The notes under the pieces were generated by a model. It saw nothing but the letters and a program-made list of their open reading frames with translations, did no database searches and was not told where the DNA came from. The position numbers were made by a program, and so were the translations under genes. A DNA stretch of 21,013 bases, taken from IMG/VR virus record IMGVR_UViG_3300025131_000515, positions 1-21,013 of that record, one strand, 5' to 3'. Origin of the DNA: a virus. Below are positions 14,517 through 21,013 of this stretch, one piece after another. Each line of letters starts with the position of its first letter. The first letter of the stretch is position 1.

Positions 14517-16484
14517 TTAAATAGTACATGAATCATTTGTACAAAACTTTGTTCCGCTTCCACCTTCTTCGTCTTGGATGCGTTGAATCGGTTTTATATT
14601 TTTTATCATCTTTTTATAAGTCTTTTTATCAATTGCTTCATAGGGAGCTTGCTTATAGCCAGTTTCTTTATATCTCAAAAATGACACAGCTTTAAGGCGC
14701 GTCTCATACATTTCTAAAGCATCTTTAATTTGATGAGCCTCGTCATCATTGAAAGTCACAGTAATAGAAACAGAATTATCCGCCCAATAATGCTGGTACT
14801 GAGCAGCAATTTCTAACTGTTCCCACATACTTACTCCTTTCTTACCTTTCAAAAAATACGGCTCGTGAATTGGAAATTCCACCACTTTAGTCTTAGGAGA
14901 GTATTCATCATCTTCGATAATATAACCAGCTTTTTCCAATGCCTCCAGTAGGCCCGATTGACTAGAGAAACGAATGCGACGAATATAGTATTCGCTCTCA
15001 GGAAAATGAATTCCTGGGGTAGATCCATTCAACAACGAAACAGTGCCGGATGGCTTGATAGAGGTTGTTCTAACAGACTTAGGGATGCACAACCAATTAG
15101 AATATTCCTCATCTAATTCGGCTACATGTTTATAGGCACTGTCGCACCATTTATACATTGTTCTTCTTCCAAACTTATTAAATGCTTGTACAACTCCAGA
15201 CTGAGATAGTCCGATTCTTCTATTCTTCAACATCTTTGCGTTGGTTTCGGGCCATTGAGTGTTTGTAAGCGTAACAGTCTTGCCATAAAGATAGGCAATC
15301 TTAAGCGTCTTTAAATAATCTTCATAAGAATCGTGCTTGGCAGGATATGTCTCAACCAAACAACACAACTCCCCATCTTCAAGCTGTTGCTCAACACAAG
15401 GATTAAACCCTGCAACGTTAATGTCATCGTACCTTTCAGGATCTTTGAACCTTCCTCGGGTACGAGCATTATTAAGCCAGATATATCCTGGCTCACCATT
15501 CTTCTGGCTCTGTTCTGCGTGCCACGTGTAGTCCATTCCTACTTCAGCAACAAAAGAATTATTTGAACCCCATCGATGATGATAAAGCTTTTCCTGATCA
15601 TTTTTCATTTGAAGGTAATGCATATCATCGTGGGATCCCATTGCTAACGCTGCAGAGCGACGAACGTTTCCAGCTACAACGCAACGACCAATTAAGTTCT
15701 CAACATCAACGATGTCAACTGAAGTAATAGATTCTCCTATTTTATCTGAAAACAATTCATTAAGATTTTCGTGTAATTCCTTAAGTGGGGCGGCACCGCT
15801 AGATGTGCCTCCAAAACCCTTAATAAGGGCCCCTTCCGGTCGGATTGCCGAATAATCAAATTTTGGTACCTTACCTCCAAAGAAAAATCCATCCAAAAGA
15901 AGATGAACAGAATCAACCCAGCCCTCGCGAGAATCGTCAATCACTAACGTGTCATTTGTATAGTGGGGTTCTTCAATGGTTACAGTGCCTGCGCCAGAGG
16001 TATCAAAACCTACGCCAATCCCAACCATTAAAGCATCCATCATCCAAGAGAACAAATATCCCCCCTTAGAAGAAAGTTCTTTGGTGGAACGAAAAGCACA
16101 ATTAAAAAGTCCAGCGCCAGTCTTTTCCTCCACAAACTTAGTTCCCATCATCCACAAGCCCCGACCTGGAGGTGTCCACTTAAGGCTGAATAAACGATCA
16201 TACGCTTCTTTGGCGGTTCTTTGTGCTTTCGAATCGTTCCATTCCAAGCCACTGTCCACCACGTGTTGTTTCTGCATATTAAACATGCCCTCAACAACAC
16301 GTCGGCATGTTTGCCACCACTCTTCTGTGCCCGTAGCATCTGAATCAAATTCATTTAAACGCCTGGCATAAGTACGCTTAAAAGTAACATATCCCAAGGG
16401 GCCCCATGGCACCTCCTGTGTCCGGTATGGGTCAATAAACACATCTGATAAACGAAATCTGCGGATATTTTGCGAAGTTCTCAT
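14517..16484 (-). CDS. nrdJ: Class II (adenosylcobalamin-dependent) ribonucleotide reductase
   Basis: A 655-residue monomeric reductase of the ribonucleoside-triphosphate type. It reduces ribonucleotides to deoxyribonucleotides with a B12 coenzyme instead of an oxygen-made radical. Visible residues: Cys129 (LFNCAF) and Cys374 as the redox pair, Cys363 and Glu365 in the NPCVE active-site motif (11 residues before Cys374, as in the Lactobacillus enzyme), GNVRRSAA, and the C-terminal Cys648-x4-Cys653 pair that takes electrons from thioredoxin. The host or environment must supply cobalamin. AGGAG lies about ten bases before ATG 16484. Placed between the helicase and a Cys-rich small protein. Confidence 0.96.
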   Translation of the reverse strand: MRTSQNIRRFRLSDVFIDPYRTQEVPWGPLGYVTFKRTYARRLNEFDSDATGTEEWWQTCRRVVEGMFNMQKQHVVDSGLEWNDSKAQRTAKEAYDRLFSLKWTPPGRGLWMMGTKFVEEKTGAGLFNCAFRSTKELSSKGGYLFSWMMDALMVGIGVGFDTSGAGTVTIEEPHYTNDTLVIDDSREGWVDSVHLLLDGFFFGGKVPKFDYSAIRPEGALIKGFGGTSSGAAPLKELHENLNELFSDKIGESITSVDIVDVENLIGRCVVAGNVRRSAALAMGSHDDMHYLQMKNDQEKLYHHRWGSNNSFVAEVGMDYTWHAEQSQKNGEPGYIWLNNARTRGRFKDPERYDDINVAGFNPCVEQQLEDGELCCLVETYPAKHDSYEDYLKTLKIAYLYGKTVTLTNTQWPETNAKMLKNRRIGLSQSGVVQAFNKFGRRTMYKWCDSAYKHVAELDEEYSNWLCIPKSVRTTSIKPSGTVSLLNGSTPGIHFPESEYYIRRIRFSSQSGLLEALEKAGYIIEDDEYSPKTKVVEFPIHEPYFLKGKKGVSMWEQLEIAAQYQHYWADNSVSITVTFNDDEAHQIKDALEMYETRLKAVSFLRYKETGYKQAPYEAIDKKTYKKMIKNIKPIQRIQDEEGGSGTKFCTNDSCTI

Positions 16485-16487
16485 AAA

Positions 16488-17858
16488 CTATTTTCTCCTT
16501 TTTCTAAACTTTTCATATCTTGTTTGTAGTACTTGTTGTTGTTTCTTAGGATCAAGCGCTACAGGATTCAATGGAATTTGTGGCGCTACAATCTTTGGGG
16601 CGATCTTAATATTCACGTTAGAAGTGTCCATAAAAATATTGTATACAATACCATCTGGGCCATTTCTGTTTTTGGCGATAAAAAGCTTTCCCTGGTTCTT
16701 TTGTTTATCCTCGATTGTACGAGAGATAGAAAAAATAAAATCGGCTACAAAACATTTATTGAAAGCTTCAGAAATTTGTTCCATTGTAATCACTTCTGCG
16801 TTTAGCCCAGAGCGGTTCGTCTGGGAAGCTGTCCATAGCGCACACTTAAATTCAGAAGCAATCGCTCTAAGCTCTTCATAAATAGATTCCAGTTCATTTC
16901 TTTTCTCTTTTCTGATGACAGTCGGTCTTAACAAATCAGCATAATCAACAATAATCATGCCTGGATTAATTCCTCGTTTAGCCAAACGAGAAAGATGAGC
17001 ACGAATTGTGTTAGTTGACGCCGATTTAGTGGGGTATTCTTTCACAATTAGTTTACCATCAATCTGGCTAATTTGTTTATAAATATCTTCTTTAAAGTTT
17101 GGTAAATTGGAAAGAGGATAACCAGTAATACAACTATCATAGCGATTGCCAATAACAGTGTCAGGCAACTCAAGGGTGTAATGAACTACTACCTTTTTTT
17201 CTTTAAGCGCCTGCACACCAAGATGAACAAGTACCATTGACTTGCCGGCGCCGGTGGGAGCAATAACAACTCCCATTTCTTTTTGTCCAAGACCTCCCCC
17301 ACTGATATTATCAATGTCGTTCCAACCAGTTGTAACGGGACGACGGTGCTTTGGCTTATATCGATCTTCAAAATCCAAAAGGAAATCATGTCCAAAATCC
17401 GTCTCGGAGCCCAATCTTAATGAATCATTAATAACTTTTGAAATCTCATCAAAAGAACACGTTTGTAACAAGCCAACGGACTTCATCATGGCTTCTTTAA
17501 GGTTTTGTTTTCTACAGAAATCCAACGAAGCTTCTTTAATATATTCTACATCCGTGAGTTCTCTCGTGTGAATCTTAGCAAAATAATCACGCACTTGCTT
17601 CTGGACTATTTCGTCTTCTTTTTCTAGATCAGTGCGTAAAATGCTTATAATAGCGTCCACAGAGGGATGTTTATTATACTTCTCCCTGTATCCAATAATT
17701 CTATGTACAAACACCCTCAGATATTCTAACTCTAGGAAGTTTGTATTGAACACTTCCATTATCTGATCGGCAAATGGCCGATCTTCGAAAATCAGTTGTA
17801 CTAGCCCTTCTTGGAAAGCTTTACCATACTTTCCAAAGCTTGCGCCCTCTCTTGTCAT
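16488..17858 (-). CDS. dnaB: DnaB-type replicative DNA helicase
   Basis: A 456-residue hexameric RecA-fold helicase that would unwind DNA at the fork. The N-terminal 150 residues are the helical domain; the motor has Walker A APTGAGKS (200-207), the HYTLEL segment after it, Walker B MIIVDYAD (301-308), SQTNRSG (sensor loop) and a Lys/Arg-rich tail (KFRKRRK). The layout resembles DnaB/gp41 helicases. The start at ATG 17858 has GAGGG upstream, with a predicted leader of only about ten bases from the promoter at 17875-17902. No primase is visible in the window. Confidence 0.94.
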   Translation of the reverse strand: MTREGASFGKYGKAFQEGLVQLIFEDRPFADQIMEVFNTNFLELEYLRVFVHRIIGYREKYNKHPSVDAIISILRTDLEKEDEIVQKQVRDYFAKIHTRELTDVEYIKEASLDFCRKQNLKEAMMKSVGLLQTCSFDEISKVINDSLRLGSETDFGHDFLLDFEDRYKPKHRRPVTTGWNDIDNISGGGLGQKEMGVVIAPTGAGKSMVLVHLGVQALKEKKVVVHYTLELPDTVIGNRYDSCITGYPLSNLPNFKEDIYKQISQIDGKLIVKEYPTKSASTNTIRAHLSRLAKRGINPGMIIVDYADLLRPTVIRKEKRNELESIYEELRAIASEFKCALWTASQTNRSGLNAEVITMEQISEAFNKCFVADFIFSISRTIEDKQKNQGKLFIAKNRNGPDGIVYNIFMDTSNVNIKIAPKIVAPQIPLNPVALDPKKQQQVLQTRYEKFRKRRK

Positions 17859-17874
17859 TTATGCCCTCTTGATT

Positions 17875-17902
17875 ATTATAACACGCTGACCGTAAAAGTC
17901 AA
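17875..17902 (-). promoter_or_regulatory. Sigma70-type promoter for the helicase/reductase/lysis transcript
   Basis: Minus-strand TTGACT (17902-17897), 16-base spacer, TATAAT (17880-17875). The -35 overlaps the stop codon of the exonuclease gene. Predicted start about 17868 leaves roughly ten bases, beginning GAGGG, before ATG 17858. Confidence 0.78.
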
Positions 17903-18858
17903 CCACATTCTCTAACGATCTTATTCATGTGCGTCTTTAAGTCTTCCAAATTTAGTTCTCCAAATCCATCATCACGCATCATGCGAATAATCTCTGTTTT
18001 ATTAAATGTGAAGTCAAAGTTCTCGACAGCTTCCTTCGTCACCATTTTAGATTGGAAGGACATCTGGGGAGCGTATAACTGCATCATTTTATAATTATGC
18101 TCAATTAACTCCTTTCCCTCCACGATATTGGGAAAAAATCTAAGTTTGCTCTCAGCGTGCTCACAGTGTTCTATAACTTCCTCAATTGTATAGGCTTTTT
18201 CTTCCGATAAAAAATTAAGCCGTTTTGCAACAGTAGCGAATCCAACGCCTTTAATACCCGGCAGGTTGTCTGAAGTATCTCCGATAATCGCACGTGCGAG
18301 AGCCATATTTGTTGGATGGACGCCTGTTTGTTCAATGATGCGATTCTTGTTTAACGTTTCTTTCTTCACCGGTCGCATTAACACTGTTTCGTCGTCACAT
18401 AATTGAAAAAAGTCTTTATCATTTGAAACAACAACCTTCTGCCATCCCTTGTAATAGGGCATCTGAGTGATGTAAGATATAACATCATCTGCTTCAATTT
18501 GCGGCAGCATTGTCTGAATGATCGGCATCTCATTTAGATACTCAATCAGCCTACTTTGTTGCCACACTTTGTTTGTGATTTCCTCATCCTCTGATAAGTT
18601 ATGAAAAGCACGATTCAATCGAATAGGCTTGCGGCCCGCTTTATAGTTCTTGTCCATAGTCTTGCGCTTTCGTGAGCCATCTGGACCATCCCAAGCGATC
18701 ACTACATGATCTGGCTTCGTATCTCTCACAAGCTTCTGTAAAATCTTCAACGATCCTTTTAGCCCTCCAATGGGTTGTCCATTGGTAGAGATCGAAGGAT
18801 CTACAATATACGCCCTCAGATACATATTCAATGCATCAATAATCAAAACTCTTTTCAT
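17899..18858 (-). CDS. 5'-3' exonuclease (FEN-type, T4 RNase H-like)
   Basis: A 319-residue flap-endonuclease-family nuclease. Metal-binding acidic residues occur in the expected order: VLIIDALN at the N-terminus, VIAWDGPDGSRKRK with the basic cluster after it, IEADDV, VVSNDKDFFQL and GDTSDNLPGIKGVG, which is the helix-hairpin-helix DNA-binding part. It would remove RNA primers and flaps at the lagging strand; it is free-standing and not fused to a polymerase. ATG 18858 overlaps the previous stop as ATGA. It closes the deaminase transcript just before the helicase promoter. Confidence 0.95.
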   Translation of the reverse strand: MKRVLIIDALNMYLRAYIVDPSISTNGQPIGGLKGSLKILQKLVRDTKPDHVVIAWDGPDGSRKRKTMDKNYKAGRKPIRLNRAFHNLSEDEEITNKVWQQSRLIEYLNEMPIIQTMLPQIEADDVISYITQMPYYKGWQKVVVSNDKDFFQLCDDETVLMRPVKKETLNKNRIIEQTGVHPTNMALARAIIGDTSDNLPGIKGVGFATVAKRLNFLSEEKAYTIEEVIEHCEHAESKLRFFPNIVEGKELIEHNYKMMQLYAPQMSFQSKMVTKEAVENFDFTFNKTEIIRMMRDDGFGELNLEDLKTHMNKIVRECG

Positions 18859-19178
18859 ATCTCAATTTTCTCCAATAAATATGCCTCTATTTCATGCTTC
18901 GCTCCCGCTACTACTATTTGATACGTCTCTGCTGACATCTCACCATAATGTATTCCATCATCTTCGTCCAGTCCTGCATGCCCCGTAATGGGAACCGAAA
19001 GCTCCACAGACAACACTACTCCAACACTCTTCATATAATAAACAGGAGGTATCAGTGCATTGCCTTCATCATCTAAAGATGCCTCTAAGAGTAGACCAAA
19101 GTTTTTATCATTCCAATCCAATTCGCGGGCGCGGTCTCTTACTTTTACTAAATCTCCAATCTTAAATTTACTTTTCAT
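18855..19178 (-). CDS. Small beta-rich SH3-like protein
   Basis: A 107-residue protein whose start, MKSKFKIGDLVKVRDRA, has the strand-turn pattern of SH3/KOW-like barrels. It is paralogous by pattern to the 58-residue product at 19344-19520. The remainder is acidic and beta-rich. ATG 19178 is chosen because AGGAG lies six bases upstream, whereas the longer frame from 19199 has no ribosome site. It overlaps the candidate lipoprotein gene by 11 bases and the exonuclease by four. Function unknown. Confidence 0.8.
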   Translation of the reverse strand: MKSKFKIGDLVKVRDRARELDWNDKNFGLLLEASLDDEGNALIPPVYYMKSVGVVLSVELSVPITGHAGLDEDDGIHYGEMSAETYQIVVAGAKHEIEAYLLEKIEI

Positions 19179-19347
19179 TTCTTTCTCCTGTGTCATCACA
19201 GATTATATTACCGTTTTCATCAAGGGGAGGGAGGATTTTGTGAGCGGTGTCGCCGGGACACCAACAGTCAGGACCCCCAGGACACCTACTATCGTTAGGA
19301 TAAAGTCCGTAACTACACGCAAATATCAGCGGCAGAATAAAATTCAT
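19168..19347 (-). CDS. Tiny candidate lipoprotein
   Basis: A 59-residue product: MNFILPLIFAC, in which Cys11 follows a short hydrophobic run with Ala before it, then a Pro/Gly/Cys-rich mature part with Cys22, Cys28, Cys30 and Cys50 and acidic ends. The lipobox is imperfect (Ile-Phe-Ala-Cys), the hydrophobic run is short and there is no N-terminal Lys or Arg, so lipidation is uncertain. The gene is real by context: GAGGT six bases before ATG 19347, ATGA overlap with the gene before, 11-base overlap with the gene after. Phage lipoproteins of this size include spanin and superinfection-exclusion proteins; neither is shown here. Confidence 0.7.
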   Translation of the reverse strand: MNFILPLIFACSYGLYPNDSRCPGGPDCWCPGDTAHKILPPLDENGNIICDDTGERNEK

Positions 19348-19520
19348 TCTAGTACCTCGACAATCTCACTTTCAAAAAACACCTCTGGACCCTTGTCTCC
19401 TACACATAGGATCTCATAGGTACCTTCCTTCCAGTCACCTACAATAAGTCCCACATAGTATCTGTTGGGAGGAGATACGTCGTCTATTATTTTTACCAAT
19501 TGTCCTACTTTATATTTCAT
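19344..19520 (-). CDS. 58-residue SH3-like protein
   Basis: A 58-residue protein beginning MKYKVGQLVKIIDDV, followed by strands around YYVGLIVGDW, YEILCVG and the end FFESEIVEVLE: a five-strand SH3-like pattern. The start resembles that of the 107-residue protein at 18855-19178, two genes further on. GGGAG lies nine bases before ATG 19520, which overlaps the deaminase stop as ATGA. Too short to assign a function; SH3/KOW-like proteins often bind nucleic acid or protein. Confidence 0.75.
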   Translation of the reverse strand: MKYKVGQLVKIIDDVSPPNRYYVGLIVGDWKEGTYEILCVGDKGPEVFFESEIVEVLE

Positions 19521-19966
19521 AGTTTATAGCTCCCCACAATCTTATCATCAATAGTATATACCACCTTCTTAATGCCTACGTGCTTCATAGCAGCATGGCA
19601 CATTGAACACGGCTTGCTCAGCCTGTATTCTCCACACTTGCCCACCCTTGCAACATATACAGTTGCGCCGGTTGTAATAGCGCGATCAAGGCCCAAAATA
19701 ACACCCAATTCAGCATGTACTGTGGACCTTCCATTATGGTCTTTTTGGAACCTCTTCCCGAAAGAAGAAAAATTGTTTTTATTATGTGCTGTGTTTCTAA
19801 TGGAGCCACCCCTAACTAGGACAGCCCCATGTTTGTACTCTGGATAAACTGATTGGTTTGCCACTCTTTTCGCCAAATCCATATATCGATTAACCTTACC
19901 CTTATACTTGTGGTACCTGTCTGCTGACTGCGTATTATATTCTGCACATTGTTTGGGCCCAGACAA
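19517..19966 (-). CDS. Deoxycytidylate deaminase-family protein
   Basis: A 149-residue zinc-dependent deaminase with the HAE motif (His84-Ala-Glu86) and PCSMC (Cys120, Cys123) that bind the catalytic zinc. In a phage with dUTPase and a reductase, deamination of dCMP to dUMP for dTTP synthesis is the likely job, though it is short and could use another cytosine nucleotide. It starts at TTG 19966, with a perfect AGGAGG five bases upstream and an in-frame stop just before; the next ATG (Met29) lacks a ribosome site. First gene of a coupled run down to the exonuclease. Confidence 0.88.
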   Translation of the reverse strand: MSGPKQCAEYNTQSADRYHKYKGKVNRYMDLAKRVANQSVYPEYKHGAVLVRGGSIRNTAHNKNNFSSFGKRFQKDHNGRSTVHAELGVILGLDRAITTGATVYVARVGKCGEYRLSKPCSMCHAAMKHVGIKKVVYTIDDKIVGSYKL

Positions 19967-19971
19967 GAAAA

Positions 19972-20009
19972 CCTCCTAAACGTTATACCAAGTATACTAG
20001 CTTAGGAGG
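19972..20009 (-). promoter_or_regulatory. Inverted repeat pairing promoter spacer with the ribosome-binding site
   Basis: On the minus strand CCTCCTAA (20009-20002, within the promoter spacer) is perfectly complementary to TTAGGAGG (19979-19972, the deaminase ribosome site). Between them lies a smaller dyad TATAC-TTG-GTATA (19996-19984) that includes part of the -10. Could be an operator or, in read-through RNA only, a hairpin hiding the ribosome site; a short T-rich run follows. Confidence 0.6.
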
Positions 20010-20019
20010 CTGAAGTCAA
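19991..20019 (-). promoter_or_regulatory. Sigma70-type promoter for the deaminase/exonuclease transcript
   Basis: Minus-strand TTGACT (20019-20014), 17-base spacer, TATACT (19996-19991), 14 bases after the stop of the histidine-rich gene. Predicted start about 19984 gives a leader of about 18 bases containing AGGAGG before TTG 19966. Confidence 0.78.
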
Positions 20020-20032
20020 GTGTTTATTTGTT

Positions 20033-20272
20033 TTAAATAACTACTTTAACACCGAATGACCATCTTCCACGAATCCAATGTCCATAAGGATCATAATGCC
20101 CTGGTGTCCAATTCCACCCTACAACACGGCGTGCGTGATGTCGGTGTCGTGGAGGCGTGTGCCGGTGTGCCGTCGCATGGTGATTATGCTTCGGTGGTGG
20201 CGACTTATGTGCCTTGTGGTGTGCGTCTGCTGGTGCTGATAAAAGCACCATCAAAGATAGAATATTTAACAT
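20033..20272 (-). CDS. Secreted histidine-rich protein with WxxGxW-type end
   Basis: A 79-residue protein. Residues 1-17 (MLNILSLMVLLSAPADA) are a signal peptide with a likely cut after ADA. The mature part starts with 13 His, mixed with Pro, Lys and Arg, to about residue 50, and ends with WNWTPGHYDPYGHWIRGRW, like the tryptophan-glycine repeats (YXWGXW/WxxGxW) of bacterial envelope proteins. It would be exported; the His tract could bind Zn, Ni or Cu. AAGGAG lies a few bases before ATG 20272. Such a protein is not part of standard phage gene sets, and its role here is unknown. Confidence 0.82.
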   Translation of the reverse strand: MLNILSLMVLLSAPADAHHKAHKSPPPKHNHHATAHRHTPPRHRHHARRVVGWNWTPGHYDPYGHWIRGRWSFGVKVVI

Positions 20273-20336
20273 GTTATTTCTCCTTTCTATGTGGGATTAG
20301 TTTCCCAGTAATTAGACGGCTGTGTTGTTGTTTTAT

Positions 20337-20894
20337 TCAATTTAATGTATTATAAAGTCTAACATCTCTTTTAAGATGTTCTATTATTTGTTCTCGCTCT
20401 TTTTCCAGCAGTAGTTCAGAAGATGTGTCTGATGGCAATTCTTCTATCACTTCAAACACAAATGCGTCTTTTCCGTGCTCGTCATAGTCTCGCTGGAGAT
20501 GTTTGTTTGGATGTGTGTTCTTTCGTAAGTGTTTTTTGTGTTCTGTCCATCTTCGTGAATACCGGGTAGATTGCCCGATATACACCTTTCCATTTATTGT
20601 GTTCATTATTAAATACGTTGCTGCTGGGAGATTTTGAAGCCATTGCTTGTCGTATTCTTTGTTGTCTTGACGCCATTGCTTGTTGTATTGCTTTATACGT
20701 TCTTTGTTGTCTGGGTCTTGATAGTATTGCTTGTGGTATTGCTTGTTGTATTGCTTTTTGTGTTCTTTGTTGTCTTGATAGTATTGCTTGTGGTATTCAA
20801 CCACACACGCCTTACATTGGTTTCTGTTTTTACGCATCTCACTAATCGGCTTCACTTCGCCACATTTGCTACAAGTCTTATTCATCTTCTTCAT
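20337..20894 (-). CDS. GIY-YIG endonuclease with N-terminal Cys4 motif
   Basis: A product of about 185 residues. The N-terminus has CSKCGE (Cys8, Cys11) and CKAC (Cys27, Cys30), a zinc-finger-like set common to phage homing nucleases, then repeats of the type KQYYQDNKE (about 35-88), then a GIY-YIG nuclease domain from residue 93: TYLIMN (in place of GIY), VYIG (104-107), RRWTEH, the acidic helix LLEKEREQI and a closing YNTLN. It is probably a free-standing, mobile homing endonuclease. The start is uncertain: frames from 20924, 20894 and 20885 are possible, none with a strong ribosome site; the two shorter ones reduce overlap with the preceding gene. Confidence 0.88.
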   Translation of the reverse strand: MKKMNKTCSKCGEVKPISEMRKNRNQCKACVVEYHKQYYQDNKEHKKQYNKQYHKQYYQDPDNKERIKQYNKQWRQDNKEYDKQWLQNLPAATYLIMNTINGKVYIGQSTRYSRRWTEHKKHLRKNTHPNKHLQRDYDEHGKDAFVFEVIEELPSDTSSELLLEKEREQIIEHLKRDVRLYNTLN

Positions 20895-21012
20895 AAAAAT
20901 CTTTTGCGTTTCCGAGTCTTTCATCGAACTTTCTCACAACCTCTTCGTCCATCAGTTGGAGAATCTTTTCTCTAAATTCTGAGTCATTGAGAATCAGGCC
21001 ACCCCACTTAGA
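20878..21012 (-). CDS. C-terminal end of an unknown gene, entering from the window edge
   Basis: An open frame runs from the window edge to a TAA at 20878-20880, giving 44 residues ending VRKFDERLGNAKDFYEEDE. It is charged and helical, with no motif I recognise. The frame is open to the edge and overlaps the GIY-YIG gene by a few bases in the manner of other gene pairs here, which supports it as a real gene end. Confidence 0.6.
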   Translation of the reverse strand, partial: SKWGGLILNDSEFREKILQLMDEEVVRKFDERLGNAKDFYEEDE

Positions 21013-21013
21013 C

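Noticed and set aside
15976-16371. 131-residue open frame on the plus strand
   Set aside because: It lies opposite conserved reductase sequence and shows no protein-like motif.
17882-17902. GTTGAC/GTCAGC hairpin after the exonuclease gene as a terminator
   Set aside because: The stem is only six pairs with a wobble and is not followed by a T-run.
20630-20800. Repeated tattgcttgt-like units that could suggest a CRISPR array
   Set aside because: The units are irregular, adjacent, and in frame within the GIY-YIG protein linker; there are no unique spacers.

Overview
The window is a densely packed stretch of a tailed double-stranded DNA phage (Caudoviricetes) of a bacterial host. Thirty-one protein genes, two of them cut by the window edges, all read on the minus strand. 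Most neighbours overlap by 4 or 11 bases or sit within about 15 bases of each other. No intergenic stretch exceeds about 80 bases and I see no rRNA, tRNA or CRISPR. The phage assignment rests on an endolysin, a GroES-like co-chaperonin, an acidic scaffold-like protein beside a ClpP-like protease, a free-standing GIY-YIG endonuclease, dUTPase, orphan-type methyltransferases and a complete replication and nucleotide set. The near-consensus sigma70 promoters (TTGACA/T, 16-17 bp, TATAAT-like) fit transcription by the host polymerase. From memory, several small proteins resemble ones from uncultured marine phages; the host cannot be named from the sequence.

Layout in the direction of transcription (high to low coordinates). 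21012-20033: the tail of an unknown gene, a GIY-YIG endonuclease and a secreted histidine-rich protein. 19966-17899, behind a promoter at 20019-19991: deoxycytidylate-type deaminase (TTG start), a 58-aa SH3-like protein, a 59-aa candidate lipoprotein, a second SH3-like protein and a 5'-3' exonuclease, all start/stop-overlapping. 17858-13077, behind a promoter at 17902-17875: DnaB-type helicase, class II (B12) ribonucleotide reductase, a Cys-rich protein, GroES-like protein and an amidase endolysin. 13064-6732: a secreted metzincin protease, a Rossmann-like protein, a GT-A nucleotidyltransferase-like protein, DNA polymerase III alpha and a ClpP-like protease. 6678-2733, behind a promoter at 6728-6700: a small helical protein, dUTPase, a PD-(D/E)xK restriction-type endonuclease, a beta-class DNA methyltransferase, a Dam-type methyltransferase, a zinc-ribbon protein, a thioredoxin-like protein, a possible ribbon-helix-helix protein and a Cys-rich sigma region 4-like protein. 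2671-1: a highly acidic repeat protein, then, behind a terminator/promoter element at 1982-2044, a membrane protein, a second ClpP-like protease and the start of an unknown gene.

Together the genes describe a phage that builds its own dNTP supply (reductase, deaminase, dUTPase, probably thioredoxin), replicates with a bacterial-type DnaE polymerase plus helicase and FEN-type nuclease, modifies and may restrict DNA, and uses ClpP-like and chaperone functions for assembly. Points most worth a second look: the endonuclease-methyltransferase pair, the uncharacterised Rossmann/nucleotidyltransferase pair fused by overlaps to the polymerase gene, a ClpP-like protein with Asn in place of the catalytic Asp, a set of exported small proteins, and promoters whose upstream DNA would form a terminator or a ribosome-site-hiding hairpin only in read-through RNA.
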